A stretch of 64,000 nucleotides of DNA from Utricularia gibba (taxonomy: Eukaryota; Streptophyta; Magnoliopsida; Lamiales; Lentibulariaceae): positions 1,488,001 to 1,552,000 of the forward strand of contig NEEC01000010.1 of the NCBI GenBank assembly GCA_002189035.1, read 5' to 3'. Within the stretch, counting starts at the first letter, position 1. Each line of letters opens with the position of its first letter. A program made the position numbers and the translations under genes. Of the stretch, positions 35,052 to 46,300 are shown one piece after another. Under the pieces are notes generated by a model. The model saw only the letters and a list, made by a program, of their open reading frames with translations. It was not told the origin of the DNA and did not search any database.

Positions 35052-36473
35052 CTAGCTGATAGCTAGAATTACATCCTCGATGAACTTGGACATGTTCAAG
35101 CACGACGAGCCGTTCTCTTCTACTGCTCCGATCGCCATTTTCCGGAGCTCTGCAGCTCGCCGTCGTCGCGCGATGGCCTCCAAGCTTTCGGGATGCATCA
35201 GCTCTCGAATCGCCTTTTCGATTTGATCACTTTTAATGACATTCCCAGGGTAATACATGCTTAGTTGTTTCGCTCCTAATCTCACCCCGATCCCCAGCAC
35301 ATCGACGGCGTACTTTTCGTTGTAGAATTGCTCCGCGAACATCGGCCATGTGATCATGGGTAGCCCGGCGGAGATGTCCTCCAGGGTCGAATTCCAGCCG
35401 CAGTGCGTGATGAAGCCTCCGACGGAAGGATGTTGAAGGATCGTGAACTGTGGCACCCAGCCCTTGATGATGAGACCTCTGTCTTTGGTCCTGAGTTCCA
35501 ATCCCTCGTCTTTGAACCACTTTTCTACACTTTCTGAGCATTGGCTCTTTCTGATGACCCAGATGAAGGGATAGCCTGATGATTCCAGGCCTAACCCGAT
35601 TTCCTTCATCTGCTCGTAACTGATTTCAGAAAGACTACCGAAACAGGCGTAGATGACTGATGCCTGTTTCTGGGAATCCAGCCATTTTAGACATGGGTGT
35701 TCTTGGATGGAATCGCTGTTGCAGAGTGGAACCGGCCCGATGGGGTACACTTTCCCATGATGCCTTTTGAATTCTTCCACGTACCAGGGCTCCAGCTCCT
35801 GGAAAGTGTTCACCAGAAAGCCCCGAGTTGAAACCCGAGCTTGATTGATTTTATCCAACATCTTGGAACCGGAAGCCGGATCCTTTTTGGGCAGTTTCGG
35901 CAACTGGGCACGTGTGAATTCAATCCGATGAGGGATATTCGGAATCAGAAACGTATCTGAATCTAAAACCGTCGTGTCCTGAACTCTCGACTCCTGGAGT
36001 ATGCCTGAGCACGAGATGGTGAAGCACGACACCGTTTCGAAGACATAATTCGGGATATTGAACTTGTCTGCCACAGCCTGCGTCCAGCAAACTGCCGTCG
36101 TCGAAACTATGCAGTTGGGCTTCGGCTCAAGCTGCTGAAACAGGGCTTCCACAGGCTCCCGGAGCTTTTCAAACGCCATGAAAAATTTCCCAGCGAGTGC
36201 CATGGTACCCAGGCAATCCAAATTCTCGCAGCCCTCCGGCAGCCCGGCCTCCGCACCGGGGAAGTCTACGACGAGTGTCCGGATTCTGAGGTTCTGCGCT
36301 CTCGCCCGATCAATCAACTGTTGGCTTCTGGCAGCATTGAGAGGAGTTGAAAGAACGGAAACCAGCACGCCCCTCCTTGCAAGAAGCACTGAGAAATCTA
36401 TGAGAGGAATGATGTGGCTTTGGGACAATAAGGGAACCATGAGAAAGTGAAGATCTTGAGGCTCAATCGCCAT
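35052..36473 (-). CDS. UDP-glycosyltransferase, UGT73-like, intronless (473 aa)
   Basis: Family-1 UGTs transfer a sugar from a UDP-sugar to small acceptors in the cytosol. The start is MAIEPQDLHFLMVPLL at 36473, the conserved N-terminus; an in-frame ATG 27 codons further out would place non-conserved residues before it. N-domain: LLSQSHIIPLIDFSVLLARR with the catalytic-type His preserved, and GLPEGCENLD as in UGT73 proteins. The PSPG box runs WVPQFTILQHPSVGGFITHC to WPMFAEQFYN and ends in Gln, the residue usual for UDP-glucose users. Odd: the position that normally reads Ser-Asp after CIV reads STTAVCW, so the usual catalytic-dyad Asp is absent. Tandem repeats lie in its upstream region. Confidence 0.93.
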   Translation of the reverse strand: MAIEPQDLHFLMVPLLSQSHIIPLIDFSVLLARRGVLVSVLSTPLNAARSQQLIDRARAQNLRIRTLVVDFPGAEAGLPEGCENLDCLGTMALAGKFFMAFEKLREPVEALFQQLEPKPNCIVSTTAVCWTQAVADKFNIPNYVFETVSCFTISCSGILQESRVQDTTVLDSDTFLIPNIPHRIEFTRAQLPKLPKKDPASGSKMLDKINQARVSTRGFLVNTFQELEPWYVEEFKRHHGKVYPIGPVPLCNSDSIQEHPCLKWLDSQKQASVIYACFGSLSEISYEQMKEIGLGLESSGYPFIWVIRKSQCSESVEKWFKDEGLELRTKDRGLIIKGWVPQFTILQHPSVGGFITHCGWNSTLEDISAGLPMITWPMFAEQFYNEKYAVDVLGIGVRLGAKQLSMYYPGNVIKSDQIEKAIRELMHPESLEAIARRRRAAELRKMAIGAVEENGSSCLNMSKFIEDVILAIS

Positions 36474-36530
36474 GGCTGAAACAGAAGAAAGAGATGAGTT
36501 CGATTTGTGTACAAGTAGAAACTTGAAGTC

Positions 36531-36537
36531 ATTTATA
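36531..36537 (-). promoter_or_regulatory. TATA box of the UGT gene
   Basis: TATAAAT on the minus strand, about 60 bp upstream of the ATG at 36473. Confidence 0.55.
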
Positions 36538-36656
36538 GGATAAAGACATCCCACAAAACGAAACCAAAAGTCAAATCTTTACACAATACCTTAAAAATTG
36601 TTTCATTTTCTCCCTCCCCTTGAATTTCAATGTCCTACACTACTACCAGATGTAGA

Positions 36657-36970
36657 ACTGGTCATCACTCGATTTTTTGTCTGCTACGAAGATCCATTGA
36701 GCATCACACAAACAGATAAAAAAGAAACTGGTCACTATTGTAAGATCATAATTTGTCGATGGGGTTCTCAGCAGTTGATTTTTTTGTCTGCCACGAAGAT
36801 CCATTGAGCATCACACAAATATATATAAGTGGAACTGGTCACTTTTGTAATTAGAATTATTTTTGTCTGCTACGAAGATTCATTGAGCATCACACAAATA
36901 AATAAAAAAATGTAACTGATCACTCTCGTGACATCAGAATCGTGTCGGTGGGGTTCTCAGCAGTTGATTT
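36657..36970. repeat. imperfect tandem repeat in the UGT upstream region
   Basis: Three copies of a block starting GTCTGCTACGAAGAT and continuing CATTGAGCATCACACAAA begin at about 36679, 36786 and 36865. Each is preceded by a CTGGTCAC/ACTGATCAC-like motif. The linker GGGGTTCTCAGCAGTTGATT occurs at about 36763 and 36949. Because the UGT reads leftwards, these repeats sit roughly 200-490 bp upstream of its ATG. Confidence 0.8.
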
Positions 36971-37389
36971 CTGTGTGCCAGGGGAAGGCACTCAGCAAAA
37001 AGTCAACCCAACCGAATGGCCGCCGTTTTGTCGGTGGCGGTGGCGGTGGCGTCAACGGTCTGTATTTCATTGGAACCGGAGCTATGTCAACGTTGTAATA
37101 TAATGTACTAAATTTATTAATGTTCTGCATTTGGTGATCTGACATGACTAATGAGACATTTGTAATATAATGTAAGAAATTTTAATTCATTATGTGATAT
37201 AGATTCTATGATCAATTTTGTAAATGATTATATAATTTAATTATATTGAATGTTTGATAAAAGTGATCATCCATAATATAAAATTTTTAACTCACTATAT
37301 GAAAAAAATTGTACAAGTGGCCATTTTCTAAATGAACCCCTTTCATGTTATGAACACAGCAGTCGGCTCCATGATTTTATTCATCAGAC

Positions 37390-40300
37390 TCATTTTTCCA
37401 CAGGCTCCAGTCGGGCGAATCTCCAAGAACTTGGACTGAGAGACTTCAGGAGGAGACCGAGGGCGACGGAGCCGGTCGCTCGGACGACGGCATCGGCTGA
37501 GCCACTCGTCTTTGCTATCAGCATCCCTAACACCTACAGAACAGGAGCAAGAGCCACGGTGAAAAAAAACAAAAACTCCGGTAAGCTATGCAGGGAGAGC
37601 TGGAGCGAGGCCTGCCTGAGTACGATAAAGAGCTGAAACGTGCTGATCACTGGAGAAGGAAATGATGCTGCTGCATAAGTAGATGGCGTTGGCCTGGATC
37701 CCTGGCCATGGAGCCTCGAAAGCCTGCATTTTTTGCAACACAGGAACAAACCCGGCTCCGTTAAAAAGAGAAAAGATCAGGAATTCCTTGAAACTGAAGA
37801 AAATGCGCCTCTGCTAGCTAACCTGGATTATTGCTGCCATGTATGTGTCGACGCGGGCTGGCGTCCTCTCAGCAAACTGCTTGGCAACATCACTGAGGAA
37901 GTCTTCGTAGTCATCTCTGCAGGAAATGTTGACCATGATAAGATGAGCATGGAGCCCAGATGTTGAAATGTTGTGAATAGTACCTATGATCAGAACTAAA
38001 CCGATGGGAGTTTCCTAGAGCGGCCAATCCTTCATAACCTACTAGTGGAACAATGCACTTGAAGGTACTCTGGGATTAACGAGTTAGATGTGTGAGCATC
38101 AAAAGAGTTCCTGGGGCAAACATTGAAAGTTTATCAGAATAGTTAACTACCCGGCAAGCCCGTCGTACACCGAGATCATCATCATGAATATGCAATATCA
38201 GCCTTGGTAGGATAAGATGAACCTGAGAAAGAAGGTGAAGTAGATTTTTATGGATATTCTAATGTAGTGAAAGAAGGCGCATGCTTTCAAGGTAACTAGA
38301 GAACATATGTTAATGCCATCACCCCGAGGTTGCAATGAAGTATTAGCTTTTTAAAAGCAGGGAATTATTTTCCGCACTGAACAACAAATACTGATGATGA
38401 TGGTAACAAACCTGTTCAAGAAATATATCGCGTTGAGGGCCCAACGCGTAGCCACCTAGTTCTCCAAATGCAGCAAATGCGTTTTGTCTAATCTCAGCAT
38501 TCATGCAAGCCTAGTGCATGCAGATAGAACGGAGGATGTCATTATTCATAACAGAAGAATCCATGCCAGATGATGCATGTGCTACGATTTGGGTACAACA
38601 ACAACAATCCTATGTCGCCTTTCTCCACAAATACAGGCATGGAATTTTGTCAGAGGACAACGCACCTGCAGATAGCGGACCCGCATGGATAGGTTAAGCA
38701 AAATGGGCTCAACAGCATCGGTGGGAACTGAGCCGAGAACCTACATGATAAATTGGATGATGAAATACTACAAGTAACCTTGAGAAACATAAAGGCTTAA
38801 AGGATCTACTTTTAGCAAACATGATGCAGCAGTAAGCTGAACAAATTCATCAGGGTCGTCAAGTAACACGACTATAACACTGAGAACTTGAGCAGCATAC
38901 TGAACCAAATTAATTGTCGGCATCTGCAAAAGATGCAAGAAAAATATTAAAACCATTTTATAATATTCAAATGGGCAGAAAACTGTCCAGATGGGTAAAC
39001 ATGCTAACACAATTCAGATTTCTTCAACAGAACACTTTCCTGCACTAGCCCTCTTAGACAAAGGCGCCTAACAGTTTGAGAATCATCAGTTACATGACGA
39101 CACATTCCTTCAACCATTTGCTCCAAAAGAGAACTGACGCAATCGCTGTAGCATAGGAATACAACATGAGCAAAAGAAATGAAGATTTGGAAATAAAAAA
39201 GTGGTGCAAGCCAAGTAACTAGGAAGATGAATAAGTATCAAATACATCATGGAGAGCAAGCGATGGTCTAGAACAGACCTAAACCGGACAAATTCAGACA
39301 GCGCTGCAGCTGCAGATTCCCTCATAAAATTAAAGGGCCTCTCCAAAGACTTACATAGAATCGAACAAATTGCCGGGACCTGAAGGGTGATAAACATGTG
39401 ATTAATAATGCATGATTAAGGATCAATGCCTATACACCTAGCTCTTCACTGCATCAGTAACTCCCGTTAAGGCAGACCATCGAACATACTCACATTTTAG
39501 GACTTCAAAAAGAAAGGAGAAACCGACCTCTTTTGGTCTCTTGATCGAAACACACCCAGCTAGGTCCCCTATCAAACCAATCCATACATCCTCTTCAAGT
39601 TGTTGTCCACCTTTTGCTATAATCTGGTCAGAGTATATGATAATATAGCTATCAAACTTAACCAAAAACTTAAAAGTAAAACCCAGTTTCACCAAGGAAT
39701 TTGCACCTTCCCCATCTCCAGATCACCAACACAGTCACAGAATGAACTAAATGCAGCCAAGAGCTGGCTGAAAGAAAAGAACAGATCTTGAAAAGGGAAA
39801 GTGGGCAGCTACTAGGATCTTTGGTTCTACTGAGCGAATCAAGGAATATTATTCTTACTGAAGAGGTTCCATCTGCCCTGTGCCAGCTAAACTATATGAA
39901 ATGCCCAAACGAAGCACAAGAGTTGCAAGCATGGAAGCATAGTTTTGCTCGACAGCTTTTTTTCCAACTTTACCACAGCTTCTGCTAGTAAGAGAGATAA
40001 GACGTTCATCATAAACGAGATAAGATGATTGATAACACAAAAAAAGGTTAATTCCATAACAGACCTGAAAAATGAGGTTACAGCTACTACTGCAGCATTC
40101 AGCGCAACATCATCCAATTTAATTTCCCCCAAAGAACTTGAAGACTGCTGTTGCAAATAATCACCTTGGCAAACAAGTGTCTGGTTTATGATAGAAGTCA
40201 AATGCTCCAGAAATAAATAGCAAAGAACTGCATCCTGGGAAAAAGCCTGAAGAACAAAAAACTTGTGTGAGGTAGAGAACCTGCGAACATATTCAAAATA

Positions 40301-43300
40301 AAGTACATTTTTTCGCATGCTAAGCTCACATGAAATATTTCTTGTATTGGCCAACCACCACGTAACCTAGTCACATCCTTTGTAGCTATATCTCTGCTAG
40401 CTGCAATTAATACTTCATCAAACACAATTCGTGCGCTGGTATTCTCAGCAAGAGAGCAAATCTTCGAGAAAGTTTAAAGAAAGAGCTAAGTGGGTATAAA
40501 ACGTCAACACAAAAAATGTTTTCAGATGGAGGAAAAAATCCAAAATTAAAGATGAATCAACGATTTTAAGGATACAGCAAGTAGTGTTTCTTGTCGTATA
40601 TGCTTCACATTTAGGTGAGTTACAGCAGTAAGTAGTGACTGAGTTGTCCTGAAGCAGCAAGTGTAAAGCTCATCCACAAGAAGAACAGAGATCCTCCATA
40701 GGCGAAGGTGTTGGGACTGTCCTCACCTGGAGACATCACCTTCATTGAGCTCCCTGCCTCTTTGTGTGATAAACACAATCACTGCTACGATACTACCTTC
40801 AGCAGATTGTTTAATCTTATCACAAATAGCTGTTGAGCAGGAGTACAAGGCAGCAACTAGCTGTGAACAATGAAATGCCAGAGAAGGAGGGGATGAATTT
40901 GTAGGACTAGCTAACTGGAAGGAAAACAAAATTGCACTAGTAATAAACACATTCTCACCTCATCCTTGGTAAATAGCACACAGACGGAAGAAACAACCCT
41001 GTTGAAAGCCTCTGAAAGGTCCAGTGATGCATCCTAGAAGCAGAGGAATTAATTAGACTGTTAAAATCAAGAAAGGAAATAAAGTTTAGAGGTCCGTTCT
41101 GTCTTCTGTAACTTCAGTCAAAAAAACGTTACACAGTGCTTGCAGGGGGTCTATGATTGAACTCACACTCCTCAAGATGGCAATCACATCCTCTAATGCA
41201 GATAAAGCACTGTAACTTTTATCAATATCAAGCACCGGTGTAGTATTTGCAGGCCGCATTAGTGAGAGTGCGATACTGAAAAATAGATCAAGAATCTGCA
41301 CAGAGAAAATATCAAAATACTTGGGCTGCGCCACAGTAAATGGTATAAACTCTAAAAATGAGCTGTTTTGATCGCAACTGACAACGAAGTATGACCAAAT
41401 GGTACTTGGTGATTAAAACCTGGGCGGATGTTTTTCTAACTTCAGGATCTGAATCTGCACAACGTGGAAGATACACCATGATACGCTCACCTAAACACAA
41501 AGCATCACGGCTTGGAGATATGAATGCATCTGCCAATATAACAAAACTTTCAGAACCATGAGCTGATGGAAATGTTTATTTGGATAAACAGCAGAGAATT
41601 GAGAGGCTAACGTGGTAAATTAGAAATACTGGGACTTGAAACCCGCCCAATTTGTTTGATGTGAGGGCAGCTCTGCTGGCAGCCTAGTGCACAATAACCA
41701 CTAACACACATGGTGCGGAACTTATGAAGCACCTCATAAACGGCATGGCAACCCCTGTTTCTCTGATAGTCAATGGAGGATGAAACGTATGGATCGATCT
41801 GTCTCAGTATATGATGTAGTTGTTCTGATCGGCTTCTTCCATCCTCTCCACTGGGTAAAACAACTCATTAAAATTGTAAAAAATGGACTTCAAGATCCAC
41901 TAACTTATCCCAGTGAATAGGTTATGGCCAGAATTGCATAAGAAAACTATAACTATTTTCAGTGTATACCTTGTGGCAAGAATTGCATTCAGGAGCGTAA
42001 TGAGTTTGTCTATAAGACCAGAAACAATCTCAGGTGGATCGTTTGGTAAACCAAAGAACCCTAACGTTGCCTGCAGAAATGAAAATGATGAAAAAAGATA
42101 ATAATAAGCATTCTTCCACCAAATATGATGCAAGCATTTCACCTTCAGAACATGGTTCCTTGTTTCAGCAGTCAACTTAGGCTCAACTGAAACCAATGTA
42201 GTACAAGCACTCAGTGCAAGGCACTGCAGAAAAAAAACTGGGGTTTTAGGAATAATGAGTTGGATGATGATACTCTAATTAGATGTAAAAACAAGAACAA
42301 ATTTACAAATATAGATACAGCTAGCGATAGAAAGGTTCATGCTACGGAATTTCAAAACTAGTAATGCCTCCTCAAGAAACAAACCCGAGTTTGAAGTAGC
42401 AAACTGGCATCTGAAATGCCTTCTTCATCATCTCGACCCATTAAGGTCAATATGTAATCAAGAAGCACATCTCTCCTTTTCAATGGAAACGGGGTGCCAC
42501 TTTTTGCTGCACCAATGACTGCCTGACCTGTTCACGAAAATTTGAGCATTACAACCTTAAAAGCGACAAAATCACACCAAAATACTTATCACATTACAGA
42601 ACCTCATGAACTAAATGTGAATAAAAGTAGTCATCAACAAACAAAAAAAAATAGGCAACTTCAGGCTTATGATTAGCATCTCATTCCAGGTGTATCAAGA
42701 AAATTCTTCCTAATAGCCAAAATATTTAAATTGTCCATTGGAAGGCATCAGGTTAAAACAACGTCGTTTCTCTATTCCTCCAAATTCTTAAAAGCATACT
42801 TTATTATCCGGATTTACAATATCAAAGAAGCAGAAAGAGATGAACCCAACAATTTCAAGAATCTACAAACCTAGTAAATCAATTGCAGTTATAACTGCTT
42901 GCTTGGCTGTAGGATGGCGCACATTTAGTAGGCGTGAAAGCATATTGGTACCCTATAAAGCAATGAGAGAAAGTAGAACACAAAAAAGAGAAATAACTGC
43001 ATGGTTTACTTGATGGAATAAAATAACTCAAAGGTTAGTTTCACACATTCACAAGAACACTGATTCACCATACCACAAGTGCATTTATCCTGGCTTCAAT
43101 AACCGATGATGGAGCATATTTTGCAGCATAACCATACATCAGAGCCAAAGCAGCATGGATATCATCGGATTCTTCCATTTTAGCCCTGTCAGAAAAGAAT
43201 GACAGAATCCTGCAAAAGATAGCCTTTTATTACAAAATTAAACAATGCCATGCTCTGATCCCAGAGAACCATATGGAAGAGTGAAGTAGAAATACTAAAA

Positions 43301-46300
43301 GAGAATAAAAGTATACAATATTTTAAAATCATAAACTGGAGATTCTATGTGGAAGAAAACATTTTCCTTTGCCCGTACCTTTTAAAGATGCTCTTATCAA
43401 CCTTATCAAGAATGCTTTTCAACTTATTTAAAACCGTGTCCAAGTGAGATGCAGCGACCTGAATTTTCAAATAACAGAACAAGTTACAAGAATGAATTAC
43501 TCAATATGATCAACTTGGAGTACTCAATCCCTAGGAGAGCAATATTTACCAAACCCATCCCTTTAGCCAAACCGAGCCTGTTCACGGGCAATGAAATATT
43601 GGCTTGCGTGTACATCAAGTTAATTTTGGTCTGGATGAATGTTCGGTCATTAACTTTCTGTAGGAGAATGCCAAGACATCTGCACTTGCAAACCCGAATA
43701 TCACAAATGATCAACCTAAAGCTCAAGAGAAACTCAGCATCCTAGGTCTCCTGGAATATCACAAATGAAACAGGAAAGATTTCCACTCCACCACTCATTG
43801 TTTCTAAAGCTCAAGAGAAACTCAGCATCCTAAGTGCACCCACCTACTTCAACAAACATGAAAGATATTCCGCTAAAATAAATAAATAGATAGAAAATTT
43901 ATAAACTTCAAGATCAACAGAGAATGCATCATATCTTCATGTCACAGGTGTCGTTGTTAAAGAATTCATGAAAATGCAGGAATATTTTCCTACCTGTGAA
44001 GAAGCGCCAAGTGCTCATCACCTGATGAGTACAGGTCATATTGTTTAGCAAAAGAATTTCCTAGAGAAATCATCCAATCTGGATCCTGAATCACATCCAG
44101 TGATTCCGCAAGAAACTATAGGGCACAAGAAAATAAATCAAAGCCCATAAATAACAATCAGAACCCATGAGTTTTCGACCTTAGATGAAAACCTACCAAT
44201 AACAAAAAAAAAAAAAAAAGAAATCCACAGCTTTCAATGAAATAAGCCCTCAACATCTGACAGTATTATTCTTCAATAATTGCAAGTGCTGACAATGTCA
44301 AAGAGAAAAAACACAAAGCACATAAACCACTGATATGTTATGGATTCTTCTATCCAGCAAATGCAAATTTTTGATACTCATCCAGGTCCAGGAGATACGG
44401 CAAATTGATACTTATGGAAAAAGCTAAATATCCTCCAGAGCTTACATCAATAATCATGTCATCCCAAGTCTCTTGGTATGAGGGATCTTGTTTCAAGTCA
44501 TCAGGATCACTCACATAAGCTTTCAATTTAGGAACCTAGAGCTTGCAGAAAATGCAAAGCAGTTAGAACACTCATATCTAGTATTCACTGCAGTGTAAAA
44601 GATTTTGATAATAACAAAAAAAAGATAAAACAAATGTATTCTTGATAAGATTTCCAGCACACAGAATATGATCGCTCATCATGCAAGAAATCGTAGAGAA
44701 ATAACATTCTTTTAGTAATATGCAATCAATGAAAAGCCATAGTCTCCAATCTAACTAACAATAAAACTCAACACTCCAGCATTCTCTAATTCCCACCTTT
44801 TCCTATCGCCATAGTATCTGATGTAATAATTTGTCACAAATCAAAAGTGTAAGGAAGCTGAATGCCTTATTCAAATATGTACTTATACAGGGGTCGACTT
44901 TGAAGTACACAAATCATTCAACAAGTATCTTCACCCCATTGTACCTCTTCATGCCAAAACAAGACAACATTCTTCGGATACAGAGAAGCCAAGTGACACA
45001 AGACCTGCAAAAGCAATATGAAAAGACGGTTAAGATCACAAGATGCCCCATACATTGTCTTTATCTATAGCACTTCAAAGTTGGAAGGTGTACCATAGTG
45101 CAAACAGTAAACAATATGAATAACTAGGAAAATGTCAATAAAGAAAAATAGCTAGTATGATAAAAGAAACTCACATTGAAAATATGAATAACTAGTTGCT
45201 GCCTCGCCAATGGGTTGTGGAGAAGCACCACAAGTCGTGCAAAAAGATCCTGGTTTTATTAAAGAAAAAGAGCTTCTTAAAGAGCATTTCTCACACAGAG
45301 CATACTGCATATGTATCATCAAGGAAACGAATATGAAACCTCAGGACTAGGAATATCTGTGCGAGCTCTACAATCTGAAAGGATTGTACCAATCTGTGTG
45401 TGTTTATGCCTGCACAATTCAGAGATGCACCTGCAAACCTATAAAGATAGGTAATTTTATTGGTTCAGTATGGAATATCCCTAGAAGTAAAAAAATGGTG
45501 TAACACTCACAATTGCAGCTGCACCAGTGTACGTGCGTGGAATGATCATCTTAAGCAAAAATGGCCACAGTACATGCTGCGACATTGAGAGCTATTATTG
45601 TGGCTTACCAGTAATTTTATTCCAAAACACACAGAAAATAATATGAATTTCTGACATGGCATTGGCTAACCTCCATTTCAGGAATTGTGACGGTCAGTAG
45701 AAGAAGACCTTTTTCACATACCTCACGCAAATCTATTGGGCATACTCCCTCTATTTTCTCCTGAAGGCATTTGAAGGATCAGGATACAATCCATTATATA
45801 ACTCTGATGCAATTGGGGATCGCACATTCATATTTCATTCTCGTGGATAGGGCATTCATATGCCATCCAAACTGTGGAGTTCACTAAATATCATGGAAAG
45901 GGACTTAAATATCATTCTTCTGAGATAGCCTACCACTGATTTCCTCGATCTAGTAAGGCCTCCCTGATAATCAACTTCTTGTCCCTCCATATCTGGTATT
46001 GCGCAGTTGGTAACCAAATATTCTACAAATGCCTCAGCTGGTGCACCAACCAAATAGCAGTGCGAAGCCATGATAACAATTAACTACTCCAGAAACCAAA
46101 AAAGTGGATTTTAAAAAGACAATTTATCCCAAAAAAAAATAATAACACATATATACTTGGTGGTAGCGGTGACTACCTCAGAGAGTGCCTTACGAACAGC
46201 CAAATTGCTGTCTTCTAACAAATCCTTCATGGCTTCCACAAGGAGCGGTCTTTTAGAATGCCAGGCTTCAGACAATCTTTAGATAAAAATCATGAGAACA

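Noticed and set aside
36679-36900. CRISPR-like array
   Set aside because: This is a plant nuclear locus; the repeats are imperfect, unequally spaced (107 and 79 bp) and number only three.
43720-43840. 27-bp direct repeat (AAGCTCAAGAGAAACTCAGC) in an SG6-like intron
   Set aside because: Real, but it is a small intronic duplication with no evident effect on splicing.
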